Shown here: positions 48,457 through 56,932 of the stretch, in pieces
Layout of the letters: each line of letters starts with the position of its first letter
Position numbering within the stretch: the first letter of the stretch is position 1
Assembly: GCA_900541895.1 (NCBI GenBank)
Contig: UWSI01000006.1
Coordinates: forward strand, 8,065-72,064
DNA from: an uncultured Actinomyces sp.
GTDB lineage: Bacteria; Actinomycetota; Actinomycetes; Actinomycetales; Actinomycetaceae
DNA length: 64,000 nucleotides
Direction of reading: 5' to 3'
Translations under genes and position numbers: made by a program
The notes under the pieces: model-generated
Databases searched by the model: none
What the model was told of the DNA's origin: nothing
Seen by the model: the letters and a program-made list of their open reading frames with translations, nothing else

Positions 48457-49843
48457 AAAACGCATGCTCACTATTGGCGCCATCCCCGCCTCGCTACTAC
48501 TCCTCGGTGCCGCTTCGTGGGGAATAGACAGAGTCCTTCCTGAACCCTCACTTCCTGCGCCCCAGGTTGTCCACGCGCGTCCAGAAACCCTTAACTATGC
48601 CTGTCCGGCAGGGATTGTTGACCCATTTCACCTTGATGGAGGTGGATCTACGGCTTCAGTCTGGAATTCTGCTGGGGACCGTGAGACAAGTGGAGAATGG
48701 ACAATTCTTCGTGCGAATACCTCTGCGCACACCCTTCCCACAACTCTTGGAGTGATGGGCCAAGGTGGGGGAGAGCTTCGCGGTCTAAGTATGACGTCAT
48801 GCCAATTGCCGTCGAATGATCAGTGGAGTGTTCTGGGATCAAGTACCAGTGGCGAAGACTTGGTGCTGACCTTTGCAAATCCCAATTCCTCGCCCTCTGT
48901 GGTGACCCTTGAGGGATACGGAGCAAACGGGCCTATTGATGCCAAACCGCACCAAATGACGATTCCGGCCCGTTCGACTCAATCTGTCCTGGCAGGGGGA
49001 GTCTTCCCAGAAGAGAGCGCTCTGGCCATACATGTCCACGCCGATGGTCAAGGAGTGGCAACGTGGGTACAAAGCTCTGCAATGCAGGGGGAAGTTCCTA
49101 AGGGCGTGACAAGTGTGAGTGGAACAAAGCCAAGGGAAGACCAGCTTTTCCTTGGACTTTCAAAGCAGGGCACCAGTAGCCTCCGTCTTCTTGTTCCTCC
49201 GTTGGGAACAGATGACGAGGCCGATACTCACGTTGCTTTGAGTTACACCAGTGACGCTGGCACCTTTAATGTGCCGGGCGGAGAACTGGATGTGAGCGCA
49301 GGAACGGTCGTTGATGTTCCGCTCAACGGAATCACCGATGAACGCTATACCCTGCGTGTTCATGCCGATCGTCCGCTTGTGGCTCAGGTTGTGACGAATG
49401 CCGAGCAGGAAGAATATCCCGGAGGACAGCACTGGGGGATGCGCGCGGGTATGAGTTCTGCTCAGGGGTTAGTTCACGCTCAACTACCTTCTGCATCAAC
49501 AGTGGAAGCGCTGGTTCGTTCGCGCTTGAGCTCGACGATTCTACGCGGGACTGCGCAAGAGAGCGGCAGCGGAGTAGGTGAGATTTCTTCCCACCTGTTG
49601 CTCACCTCTGTGCACTCTCAAAGCGGTGTCCAGCTCCAACTGGGAAATGAACAGGTAACCCTCGAAGCAGGGAAGATGGCGATGCTGGATCTTCCCTCGC
49701 AGGACACTAGCCTAGAGTCTCCCAGTGATGTTGCGATTGCGGTTGAGGTGGAAGCGAAAACTCCCAGTGGAGTGCTTCGTGCCGTATGGCCGCTGAGCGC
49801 AGATGACGTCGAGCAGGCATCGACCTCGATTACCGTTCGTTAG
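48446..49843 (+). CDS. DUF5719 family membrane-anchored extracytoplasmic protein
   Basis: The 465-residue protein has one N-terminal helix (residues 8-28) and a large beta-rich extracytoplasmic part with repeated Ig-like strands (VLTFANPNSSPSVVTLEGY, VPGGELDVSAGTVVDVPLNG, LRVHADRPLVAQVV). This matches actinobacterial DUF5719, always next to the giant GT2, so it may be a periplasmic partner. The ATG at 48446 overlaps the GT2 end by 11 nt. The GT2 stop lies within it. The 3' end overlaps a possible extension of the convergent zincin-like gene. Confidence 0.82.
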   Translation: MVNRKRMLTIGAIPASLLLLGAASWGIDRVLPEPSLPAPQVVHARPETLNYACPAGIVDPFHLDGGGSTASVWNSAGDRETSGEWTILRANTSAHTLPTTLGVMGQGGGELRGLSMTSCQLPSNDQWSVLGSSTSGEDLVLTFANPNSSPSVVTLEGYGANGPIDAKPHQMTIPARSTQSVLAGGVFPEESALAIHVHADGQGVATWVQSSAMQGEVPKGVTSVSGTKPREDQLFLGLSKQGTSSLRLLVPPLGTDDEADTHVALSYTSDAGTFNVPGGELDVSAGTVVDVPLNGITDERYTLRVHADRPLVAQVVTNAEQEEYPGGQHWGMRAGMSSAQGLVHAQLPSASTVEALVRSRLSSTILRGTAQESGSGVGEISSHLLLTSVHSQSGVQLQLGNEQVTLEAGKMAMLDLPSQDTSLESPSDVAIAVEVEAKTPSGVLRAVWPLSADDVEQASTSITVR

Positions 49844-49943
49844 CTTGCCAAAGAGCTTCCTCATGCTCAAAGCGTGCCATGCGCAGGGCCTGCCTAGCCT
49901 CTTTTTTGCCTTCTGCAGGAGTGAAGAGCGGTCGGTGATAACG
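49833..49943 (-). other. in-frame 37-codon open extension behind the zincin-like gene's TAG stop
   Basis: Reading on from TAG (49944-49946) in the same minus frame gives 37 sense codons to TAA at 49830-49832. They encode RYHRPLFTPAEGKKEARQ and then a helix rich in Glu/Ala/Arg (ALRMARFEHEEALWQANER). This fills the otherwise non-coding 100-bp gap. It has no start of its own before MARFEH. A CAG-to-TAG change, stop read-through or a sequencing error would explain it. Confidence 0.5.
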
Positions 49944-50363
49944 CTAGGAGAGGGAATCAAGTTCCTCTGGTGAAATGTAAAGGATATGCGAGATGCGCTC
50001 GGCAATGAGAGCGCGCAATGCCGAATAGAGGTCTGCCGGAGGAATCCGCATGGTGATGGGAAGGCGGTAAAGGACAATACGGTCTCCCAGCCCCTTACGT
50101 CGGTCCGCGGGAAAGACGCGGGCTAAAACTACCCCGTGGTCTTCCCAAGGAGCTGGATCTGAGGGAGGAACGTCCTCGGTTGCAAACTCGATTGTCGCAA
50201 CCTCAGGCCAGCGCTCGGTGAGTTCGCTAATCACAAGCGCAACGGTCGAATCAAATGTTTCCCGACGCGTTTTCCACGCGGGAAGCCCAGGGAAAAGACG
50301 CACATAGCGCGGGGTGCGGCCATGGCGGTCATTGGCGCGTGGAAAAGCTGATGGGAGAGCCAT
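49944..50363 (-). CDS. zincin-like metallopeptidase family protein (Rv3259-like), degenerate active site
   Basis: The 139-residue protein shows the family features RHGRTPRYVRLFPGLPAWKTRRETFD, VATIEFATEDVPPSDPAPWE and IVLYRLPI. At the place of the HExxH zinc motif the sequence is AERISHIL, so it is probably not a protease. Position next to DUF3499, divergently, is as in mycobacteria (Rv3259/Rv3258c). ATG 50363 is chosen because TACCCT lies 7 nt upstream and gives the family N-terminus; in-frame starts up to 50474 would overlap the DUF3499 start. The stop may be premature (see 49833-49943). Confidence 0.82.
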   Translation of the reverse strand: MALPSAFPRANDRHGRTPRYVRLFPGLPAWKTRRETFDSTVALVISELTERWPEVATIEFATEDVPPSDPAPWEDHGVVLARVFPADRRKGLGDRIVLYRLPITMRIPPADLYSALRALIAERISHILYISPEELDSLS

Positions 50364-50444
50364 ACACATAAGGGTATCGCTCACCTCTGCGCTCAAGCTG
50401 AGGACCTGCCGACGAAGGGCACGCAATAGGAATAGAAAATGCCG

Positions 50445-50456
50445 TATTGTAGAGCG
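50445..50456 (+). promoter_or_regulatory. leaderless promoter of the DUF3499 gene (TATTGT, 6 nt, GTG)
   Basis: TATTGT at 50445-50450 is followed by six bases and GTG, with no ribosome site. It lies inside the short in-frame extension from ATG 50439, which argues against that ATG being the start. Confidence 0.5.
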
Positions 50457-50966
50457 GTGATCTCGGTTCGACACTGTTCTAAGCCCGGCTGCTCGAAGCC
50501 TGCTGTAGCTACACTCACCTACGATTATTCGGATTCGACTGCTGTTGTCGGTTCGCTTTCAGCGGCTGCAGACCCCAATGCCTACGACCTGTGTGAGCAC
50601 CATGCAAATAGTTTGACCGTCCCGCGTGGGTGGCAGATCGTGCGCCTTCAGACGACCTTCGAACCGGCACCTCCATCGGGGGATGACCTTATGGCTCTTG
50701 TCGACGCCGTTCGCCAAGCTGCTGCGCACACCCGAAACCGCGCACAGGGCACTGACGCTGTGGAAACCAAGACTCCTACTCAGTCTGCATCTGTCGCGAA
50801 AACGGCTGCCGCGGCCTCGGCGCACGCTGAGCTTGGCCCCTTCGCTCAACCGACTAGCTCTCACGAGGCCGAATCCTCAAGCCCCCTCGATCCACATTCG
50901 CCGTGGGCTCGTCGCCGGGCTCAGTTTAAAGTGATCACCGAGGAGCCTTCTTCCGATCACGAATAA
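50457..50966 (+). CDS. DUF3499 family protein (putative zinc-binding)
   Basis: DUF3499 proteins are small actinobacterial proteins with a treble-clef-like metal site. The 169-residue protein has HCSKPGCSKPAVATLTYDY, then YDLCEHHANSLTVPRGWQI: two Cys plus Cys-His-His, fitting one zinc. The C-terminal half is Ala/Ser-rich and probably disordered. M. tuberculosis Rv3258c is the homologue, next to whiB2 and a zincin-like gene. The GTG start matches the leaderless promoter. Function unknown. Confidence 0.88.
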   Translation: MISVRHCSKPGCSKPAVATLTYDYSDSTAVVGSLSAAADPNAYDLCEHHANSLTVPRGWQIVRLQTTFEPAPPSGDDLMALVDAVRQAAAHTRNRAQGTDAVETKTPTQSASVAKTAAAASAHAELGPFAQPTSSHEAESSSPLDPHSPWARRRAQFKVITEEPSSDHE

Positions 50967-50984
50967 GATGGCTGCGCGCGTGTA

Positions 50985-51824
50985 CTAGACCTCGAAGGGG
51001 ACAGCTTCCACCTGTTGCCGGCGAGCTTCAAGGATATCTTGTCGCTTGAGTTCCTTCGCGTACTCCCGGTCGCGCAGAACGACAAGAACCGCTGCGAGGA
51101 AACGCTCGGGGTGAATGTTTGTTGGCGGCTTGGGTGAAACAAAAGCCGAAACCCGTCCCGCTAAGGACATTGCGATCGACAGACGTAGCTGGTCAAGAAT
51201 CTGGCGGTTATTGTGCAGAAAATTCATACACTCAAAGTGCAGTTCATCCGGGATCGGAAGAACTTGCGCGTGAGAGGCCCACTGAGCACAATCGGGGGGC
51301 ATAACCAACGGTGGATAAAAGATGGGCTCGGGAACCTGAATAACCATGGTCCCTGCTGCGACGTCCCCTAGACGTGTTGCTCGCGGCGAGAAGACCGTTG
51401 CCATGAAAGACAAGAGGCCGAAGAGCATGTAGGTTTCCACCACTGCAGTCATTGCGCGGACGAAGGAGTGACGCGCGGTGATAATCCCGCCATCCCGACG
51501 CACAACTTTTAGGTTAAAGGCCCACTTACCGAGGGAATAACCATGGGTCAAGACCTCAACGGCAAAGGGGAGGACTACTAAAGATAAGAAAATATCGATA
51601 ACGCGCATTGCCGTCGCCAAGGTTGTTGGAACGTCGTGACCAGCGGTGAAAGCAACAAAAATGCACGTAAGAACGAAAAGAGCTCCAACATACAGGGTCA
51701 GGTCTATGAGGAAAGCAGCGGCCCTGACAAAAGGAGAAGCGGGTTTGAGATCGAGTTTGACGCCCTCACCGCTGATGAAAGATTCATCAGAAATTCGTTG
51801 GACGTTTACAGGAAGCTCGCTCAT
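50985..51824 (-). CDS. RDD family membrane protein
   Basis: RDD proteins are small membrane proteins of uncertain transport role. The 279-residue protein has the RDD domain in the first 140 residues (VRAAAFLIDLTLYV with the Arg-Asp pair, GYSLGKWAFNLKVVRRDGG, RLGDVAAGTMV) with about four helices, and a soluble C-terminal half with many charged residues. The ATG at 51824 lies 7 nt after TATAGT. A GTG at 51833 also fits the frame but would lie within the -10 region. It is divergent from the SpoIIM-like gene, as in M. tuberculosis Rv3694c/Rv3695. Confidence 0.88.
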   Translation of the reverse strand: MSELPVNVQRISDESFISGEGVKLDLKPASPFVRAAAFLIDLTLYVGALFVLTCIFVAFTAGHDVPTTLATAMRVIDIFLSLVVLPFAVEVLTHGYSLGKWAFNLKVVRRDGGIITARHSFVRAMTAVVETYMLFGLLSFMATVFSPRATRLGDVAAGTMVIQVPEPIFYPPLVMPPDCAQWASHAQVLPIPDELHFECMNFLHNNRQILDQLRLSIAMSLAGRVSAFVSPKPPTNIHPERFLAAVLVVLRDREYAKELKRQDILEARRQQVEAVPFEV

Positions 51825-51843
51825 GTATGACACTATATCTTGT
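51825..51843. promoter_or_regulatory. bidirectional leaderless promoter shared by RDD and SpoIIM genes
   Basis: The minus strand has TATAGT (51837-51832), 7 nt, ATG (51824). The plus strand has CACTAT (51831-51836), 7 nt, ATG (51844). The -10 boxes overlap by five bases and the start codons are 20 bases apart, with no ribosome site on either side. Confidence 0.5.
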
Positions 51844-52833
51844 ATGGATATCGACGCACTAAAAGCTTCACATATGCGCCATTGGAATCGTTTTCATCAA
51901 TTGGCGCATTCGCGTCGATTGACGGGACCAGAAATTGATGAGCTTTCAGTGCTTTATCGGCAGGTCACCGCTGATCTTGCGAAAGTACGTTCACAAAACC
52001 CGGACCAGGATGTCATTTCCTATCTCTCTGGTGAGCTCTTGCATGCGCGAGCTCGATTGACGGGAACGTCTGGAGCGAGCCTGTGGGCGATTTCGCGTTG
52101 GTTCCGTCATGATCTTCCCGCAGCTCTGTATCGGATCCGCTATGTCACGATTGCGATCATGCTCATTTTCATCGCGATGACAGCGTTGCAGACGTGGTGG
52201 ATCTTGCGTGACCCCGCTGCTCTCTCAATGCTGGGAAGTCCGGAACACCTGAAGGACTACGCGACAACACAATTTTCCAGCTACTACAGTCAAGACACCA
52301 ACGCCTCTTTCATGTCCTATGTGTGGACGAATAATGCCTTTATTGCCTTGCGTGTCGTTGCAGGTGGAATCACAGGGTTCTATCCAATTTTGGCTTTGTG
52401 GGGGAATGCCCAAAACCTAGGAATTTCCGCTGCGGTTGTCATTCACTATGCCGGCCCTGCGCACTTTTTCAGTTTTATCCTTCCCCACGGAATCCCAGAA
52501 TTGACGGCAATTTGGATCTCAACCGCAGCGGGCTTGCGCCTCTTCTGGGCGTGGCTTGTTCCAGGACGAAAGACTAGAGGCCAAGCGCTCGGCGAGGCAG
52601 GGCGTTCGATGATCACTGTTGGTTTGGGAATGGTGATTTTGCTCTTCTTGTGCGGAGCCATTGAAGGTTTTATCACGCCGTCTGATCTTCCGCTGTGGCT
52701 GAAGATCACCTGCGGTGTGACACTGACTGCAAGTGTGTGGATCTATACCTTCGTGGCTGGTGGGCGTGCTTATCAGGCGGGAGTGAGCGGTGACCTTGAC
52801 GAAGACGCCGGTTACGCAACACCTGTGATCTAA
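51844..52833 (+). CDS. stage II sporulation protein M (SpoIIM) family membrane protein
   Basis: The 329-residue protein has a helical cytoplasmic N-terminus (WNRFHQLAHSRRLTGPEIDELSVLYRQV-like pattern) and six to seven helices, with the SpoIIM-family core NNAFIALRVVAGGITG and HGIPELTAIWISTAAGLRL. In non-sporulating actinobacteria it co-occurs with RDD, DUF58 and MoxR genes, probably as a membrane partner of the MoxR chaperone. The ATG at 51844 begins MDIDALKASHM; long upstream open codons belong to the antisense of the RDD gene. It ends 8 nt from the convergent DUF58 gene. Confidence 0.9.
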   Translation: MDIDALKASHMRHWNRFHQLAHSRRLTGPEIDELSVLYRQVTADLAKVRSQNPDQDVISYLSGELLHARARLTGTSGASLWAISRWFRHDLPAALYRIRYVTIAIMLIFIAMTALQTWWILRDPAALSMLGSPEHLKDYATTQFSSYYSQDTNASFMSYVWTNNAFIALRVVAGGITGFYPILALWGNAQNLGISAAVVIHYAGPAHFFSFILPHGIPELTAIWISTAAGLRLFWAWLVPGRKTRGQALGEAGRSMITVGLGMVILLFLCGAIEGFITPSDLPLWLKITCGVTLTASVWIYTFVAGGRAYQAGVSGDLDEDAGYATPVI

Positions 52834-52840
52834 GAAATCC

Positions 52841-54175
52841 TTAGATCTTTCCGGCCTTCTTCAGTGCAATGTACGTGTCTGCAAGACGTGCGGGCAAGAA
52901 GCCCGCGTCACAATCAACGACATAAGCGCCAAGTGCGCGAGAATCATTGGCACCGGCATCAAGGTCGCGGATCGTCGCACTTGCCGCGGCAGCGGTGAAG
53001 GCAGAAGCTGCGTCGCTCCAATCGCGTTCCATTCGACCAAGCTCGGGGTCGCGTGCACCCGCGACAACTACTCTGTGACGCTTGCTGAGCGCCGCAATGG
53101 CCTCGGAAAAATCTGCGTCTGTAGCTGCGGGAGGGATCTCGGTCAGTAGGACGACAAGCCCCGGGTGATGCATGCGCTTCTCAACTGAGGACACGACCAG
53201 CTGCCAATCCAGCGGGAGAAGGGAAGGCTGGACGCGCGAGAAAGCCTGCGCGGCCTCGCTAATCAAATTTCCCCCACGTGCCTGGGCAAGATCTTCGTGA
53301 ATACTGCGGTCCAGAGCAAGCAGATGAACTTGATCTCCGGCGCGGTCAGCCAGAACCCCCAGCAAGAGTGCCGCCTCGATCTCAGCATCCAAACGAGGTG
53401 CAACCCCCAACTCGACCAGGTCTTTATCTCCCAAGTCCTTTTCCTGAGCCTCGCCCAAGAGCATTGCCCCCGAACGCCCGGTGTCGACAACGATCATGAC
53501 GTGACGGTCGCGTTCGGGTCGCCACGTGCGTACAACCAAATCTTTTGAGCGCGCCGAGGCTCGCCAATCGATATCGCGCGGATCATCTCCGCGGACGTAC
53601 TCGCGCAACGAATCAAATTCCGTTCCCGGGCCTCGAAGAATTGTGGCGGTTGTCCCCGCAAGCTCATGCAGCCGCGCAAGCCGAGAAGGAAGAAGACGCT
53701 TCGCGCGGAATGGAGGAAGCGCGGTCAGGGTTAGTGGCGCCGCAATCGAGGTCTGACGGGCGGCCATTCGCAGAGGACCCCAGGAACGAATCGTCACGTA
53801 GTCGGCGCGAACGCTTCCACGTCGCTCCAGCTGTAAGAGCGTCGTAAACGGCATCGGAACATCCGCTTCGAGCTCACACGAATGTGAATAGGGAGTGGGG
53901 TGTGCCGAGGGCGGCCACGCATCCCTTACATCCACGCGCATGGGGAGCGACGAGCGCAGAGAAAGGCGCGAATGGCCGGGAGAATCCATTGCAATAGGCG
54001 TATCGATGGAGCGCTCAATGACCAACTGCCTGGGGGAAGGCGCAAGGTAAGCATCAAAGGCCCACAGGCATGCGCACAGAACACACCATCCGACAATGAA
54101 ACCCCATATCGGGAAGAAAAACAGTGGAATGACCCCCAAGAAAATGGGGATACTCGCGCGCCAAGACAGTGCCAT
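52841..54175 (-). CDS. DUF58 domain protein (von Willebrand-A-like, MoxR partner)
   Basis: The 444-residue protein has two N-terminal helices (about 5-45), a beta segment, and the DUF58 motif EFDSLREYVRGDDPRDIDWRASAR followed by a VWA-like domain with HVMIVVDTGRSG. DUF58 proteins bind MoxR ATPases in the same operon. The DXSXS metal site is partly altered (DTGRS). The start shares one base with the MoxR stop (TGATG), giving coupling. Role in envelope assembly or maturation is inferred from this gene neighbourhood. Confidence 0.92.
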   Translation of the reverse strand: MALSWRASIPIFLGVIPLFFFPIWGFIVGWCVLCACLWAFDAYLAPSPRQLVIERSIDTPIAMDSPGHSRLSLRSSLPMRVDVRDAWPPSAHPTPYSHSCELEADVPMPFTTLLQLERRGSVRADYVTIRSWGPLRMAARQTSIAAPLTLTALPPFRAKRLLPSRLARLHELAGTTATILRGPGTEFDSLREYVRGDDPRDIDWRASARSKDLVVRTWRPERDRHVMIVVDTGRSGAMLLGEAQEKDLGDKDLVELGVAPRLDAEIEAALLLGVLADRAGDQVHLLALDRSIHEDLAQARGGNLISEAAQAFSRVQPSLLPLDWQLVVSSVEKRMHHPGLVVLLTEIPPAATDADFSEAIAALSKRHRVVVAGARDPELGRMERDWSDAASAFTAAAASATIRDLDAGANDSRALGAYVVDCDAGFLPARLADTYIALKKAGKI

Positions 54176-55152
54176 CAGCGAGGAACCGGGACCTGCTCGA
54201 GGATCGATGCGATGACAGAGTGAGTGTTTAAGCCTTCCAATTCTGCTTCCGCCTTCATGCTCAGGCGGTGTGCAAGAACCGAGTCAGCCATTGCCTTGAC
54301 ATCATCAGGAGTGACGAAAGAACGTCCCTGAAGGAACGCCCAGACGCGGCACACGCGAAGTAATGCGGTTGCACCACGGGGAGAGACACCGATGCGGACA
54401 GCGGGAGAGGTGCGGGTCGCGCGGATGAGATCGACCATGTAGGTCAAAACCGCGGGGGAGACCTCAATGTGTTCTGCCTGCTCGCGAGCCGTCAAGATAT
54501 CCGAGGCGTTTGCGACGGGGTGCAGATCAGCACTGCCCAAATCCAGTGGATTAAAACCATTTTGGTGGCGAAGAAGAATATTGAATTCGTCCTCGCGAGA
54601 GGGTAGAGGCAGATCAAGCTTGAGTAAGAAACGGTCGAGCTGGGCCTCAGGAAGGGGATAGGTGCCCTCATATTCGACAGGGTTCTGGGTGGCGATCACC
54701 ATGAAGGGCGAGGCCAGCGGGCGGGTATGCCCATCGACACTGACCTGATGCTCTTCCATCGCTTCCAAGAGCGCAGATTGAGTCTTGGGGGGAGTTCGGT
54801 TAATTTCATCTGCCAGAAGAAGATTGGTGAAGATCGGTCCCGGGCGGAACTCAAACTCGCTCTTGCCGTTGTCCCACACCAAAGAACCCGTGATATCGGC
54901 GGGCATAAGGTCTGGGGTGAATTGGACACGCGTCATGGTCAAATCGATGCATCGAGCAAGGGTTCGAACCAAGAGTGTTTTTGCAACGCCGGGGACGCCT
55001 TCAAGCAGGACGTGTCCATCGGCTACCAGAGCGATGATCAGGCCGGTGAGTGCGCCTTCTTGGCCGACGACAGCCTTGCCGATTTCTGAATGCAGGGAAA
55101 CCAGAGCGTCACGGGCATCACGCCCCTGGGGCGGTAGTTCGGGGCTTGTCAT
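54175..55152 (-). CDS. MoxR-type AAA+ ATPase
   Basis: This chaperone-like AAA+ ATPase of 325 residues has Walker A GVPGVAKTLL, the DLMPADITG pre-sensor region, Walker B LLADEINRTPPKTQSALLEAMEE, sensor 1 ATQNPVEYEG, arginine finger PEAQLDRF and sensor 2 SPRGATALLRV. It probably remodels a VWA/DUF58 client. It overlaps the upstream gene by 4 nt (ATGA) and the downstream by one base. Confidence 0.96.
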   Translation of the reverse strand: MTSPELPPQGRDARDALVSLHSEIGKAVVGQEGALTGLIIALVADGHVLLEGVPGVAKTLLVRTLARCIDLTMTRVQFTPDLMPADITGSLVWDNGKSEFEFRPGPIFTNLLLADEINRTPPKTQSALLEAMEEHQVSVDGHTRPLASPFMVIATQNPVEYEGTYPLPEAQLDRFLLKLDLPLPSREDEFNILLRHQNGFNPLDLGSADLHPVANASDILTAREQAEHIEVSPAVLTYMVDLIRATRTSPAVRIGVSPRGATALLRVCRVWAFLQGRSFVTPDDVKAMADSVLAHRLSMKAEAELEGLNTHSVIASILEQVPVPR

Positions 55153-56303
55153 TGATACTCAATCTCCTGTGTGAGCGCGGATAGTGCTTCGGCCAATTCG
55201 ACCAGTTCTAAGTTGTTTGTTGGGGCTGGACCCCACAGTAAATCACTCACGTGCTTGGTCAGCAATCCTCGCGCCGCAAGTGCGTGTTCTAGGGTGGCTC
55301 GCGGTGCTTTCGGGTCGATTCCCAAGCGCTTGGCGATTATCGTCACGGCTTCGATTCGTAAGAGGCGCGCCGCGTGAGCATGTTGCTTCTGCGAAGCCAT
55401 TAGACGTCCGCGGCCTTTAGTTGTCTCTGATGAAGGGACGTAAGAGGGCAGATCTTCGGGAACCAAACGTCCCAATCGTTGGCCTCGAGAAAAACCGATG
55501 ACGGTAATTCCGATGCCGATCAGCGAAAGGATTGGGATCAGCCACTCGGGTTGAAGAGTGTCAACTTTGTCGCTCGATAGGACGTTGTCTTTGCTGCCGT
55601 CATACCAGTAGATGGTTGGTTTCTGCGCCATGGCATTGATGACAAGTGCCGCATTGCCATCACTATCAATCCATTGATTTGATGCGATAGCTCCATCGGC
55701 GATGATCGCGCGGAAACGATCGCCCTCATTCTTTTCAAGGTAGGCATAGGCGTCATCTACAGGGAAACACTTGGTCCATCCAGCTTCGGTGGTGGTAATA
55801 AGCTGCCCACTCTCATTGAGCAGAGTTTGAGCTTTTTGCGCAGGCTCGGAAGCGCATTCTGCAGAGAGGATTTTCGTCGATTTTGCCGTCTTTGAAGTCG
55901 TCACCTCAATGGAGGGGGTATCAAGATCTGAACCGTAGTGAGATAGAAGATAGACAACACGATGAAGTTTCTCGTCGATTGCTTGTGCGGTGGCGTCAGG
56001 CAAATATCCAGGAGAGGTAATAACAGCGGTCGAATCAGGCGTTGAGCGTGCAATGAGTTCGCGTGCGGAGCGGACTTTCACGACCTTAACGCCGTGGTGA
56101 CGCAGCGTTTGGACAAGAGCTTGAGCGCCATAATTCCCAGGGTTATTCGGCGATAGAGTTTCGCTGTCTTTTTCGTAGCGGGGGACCAAGGTGGTTGCGA
56201 CGATAAACAACAGTCCCAAAAAGATGATGATGACAAGCGGGCGCATTCGCGTCCAACGCTGACGAGCAGTTGGCGAAACGACAGTGCTTTGAGTTGCCTT
56301 CAT
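55149..56303 (-). CDS. DUF4350 domain membrane protein
   Basis: The 384-residue protein has a first helix at residues 20-42, an outward DUF4350 domain (NPGNYGAQALVQTLRHHGVKVVKV, GYLPDATAQAID, DDAYAYLEKNEG), a second helix (about 255-272, LIPILSLIGIGITVIGFSRG) and a cytosolic tail. The outward part is GATase-like in fold without a visible active Cys. It lies between DUF4129 and MoxR genes with 4-nt overlaps on both sides, so the genes are tightly coupled. Confidence 0.88.
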   Translation of the reverse strand: MKATQSTVVSPTARQRWTRMRPLVIIIFLGLLFIVATTLVPRYEKDSETLSPNNPGNYGAQALVQTLRHHGVKVVKVRSARELIARSTPDSTAVITSPGYLPDATAQAIDEKLHRVVYLLSHYGSDLDTPSIEVTTSKTAKSTKILSAECASEPAQKAQTLLNESGQLITTTEAGWTKCFPVDDAYAYLEKNEGDRFRAIIADGAIASNQWIDSDGNAALVINAMAQKPTIYWYDGSKDNVLSSDKVDTLQPEWLIPILSLIGIGITVIGFSRGQRLGRLVPEDLPSYVPSSETTKGRGRLMASQKQHAHAARLLRIEAVTIIAKRLGIDPKAPRATLEHALAARGLLTKHVSDLLWGPAPTNNLELVELAEALSALTQEIEYQ

Positions 56304-56932
56304 GCGTGCACTGCCTGCTTCTTGTTCTGCGAATAGGCAGCAATGAGCTGGTCCATCCCCGCGCAGTCCTCTGCGCTTGCGTGGCCTTCACCGTAACGTA
56401 CCGAGGCGAAGATGGAAGTTGCGGAGGTAATGGGGGCAGTGAGGAAGGGAAGAGCATTTTGAGCTGCTCGGCCGGCTTCATCCGCTGTAAGGCCGGGAGT
56501 GTCTCGAAGAATGCCGTCGCGAGCGAGGTAGAGCACGAATAGTCGGTAGGACCAGATCAACGTAGCATCGAGATCTCCGCTTGCGCGAGCCTCGTCAATC
56601 CGCTTCATGACATCGCGCAGTGAAAGCGTGGAATCAGAGTCAAACACAGCAGTTCGTCGCATGCGGCGGCGCAGGCGGATCGGGTGGGTGATGACGATGA
56701 TTGCGATGACAGCAAGTGCCACTAGTAAGAGGAAGATAAAGAAACCTTCAACGGGGAAACCGACGGGTGCAGCCTTACTAGCACCGCTCACGAGGTGTTG
56801 AATAAGCCAGTTGAAGAAGCGTGATAACGCGGACGGCGGGGTGGGTAGGTAGTCGGGACGCGAAAGCTCCGCTGACACCCATGCGCGAGCTTCCTCGTCG
56901 TCGGGTGTCAGCGGAGCTTCACAGAAAAACAT
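56300..56932 (-). CDS. DUF4129 domain membrane protein
   Basis: The 210-residue protein has one helix (about 66-86) and the DUF4129 domain in the cytosol: DATLIWSYRLFVLYLARDG, TADEAGRAA and a final FASVRYGEGHASAEDC. In archaeal and actinobacterial operons it accompanies transglutaminase or MoxR/DUF58 genes. No enzyme activity is known. It overlaps the upstream gene by one base (TGATG) and the downstream by four. Confidence 0.87.
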   Translation of the reverse strand: MFFCEAPLTPDDEEARAWVSAELSRPDYLPTPPSALSRFFNWLIQHLVSGASKAAPVGFPVEGFFIFLLLVALAVIAIIVITHPIRLRRRMRRTAVFDSDSTLSLRDVMKRIDEARASGDLDATLIWSYRLFVLYLARDGILRDTPGLTADEAGRAAQNALPFLTAPITSATSIFASVRYGEGHASAEDCAGMDQLIAAYSQNKKQAVHA

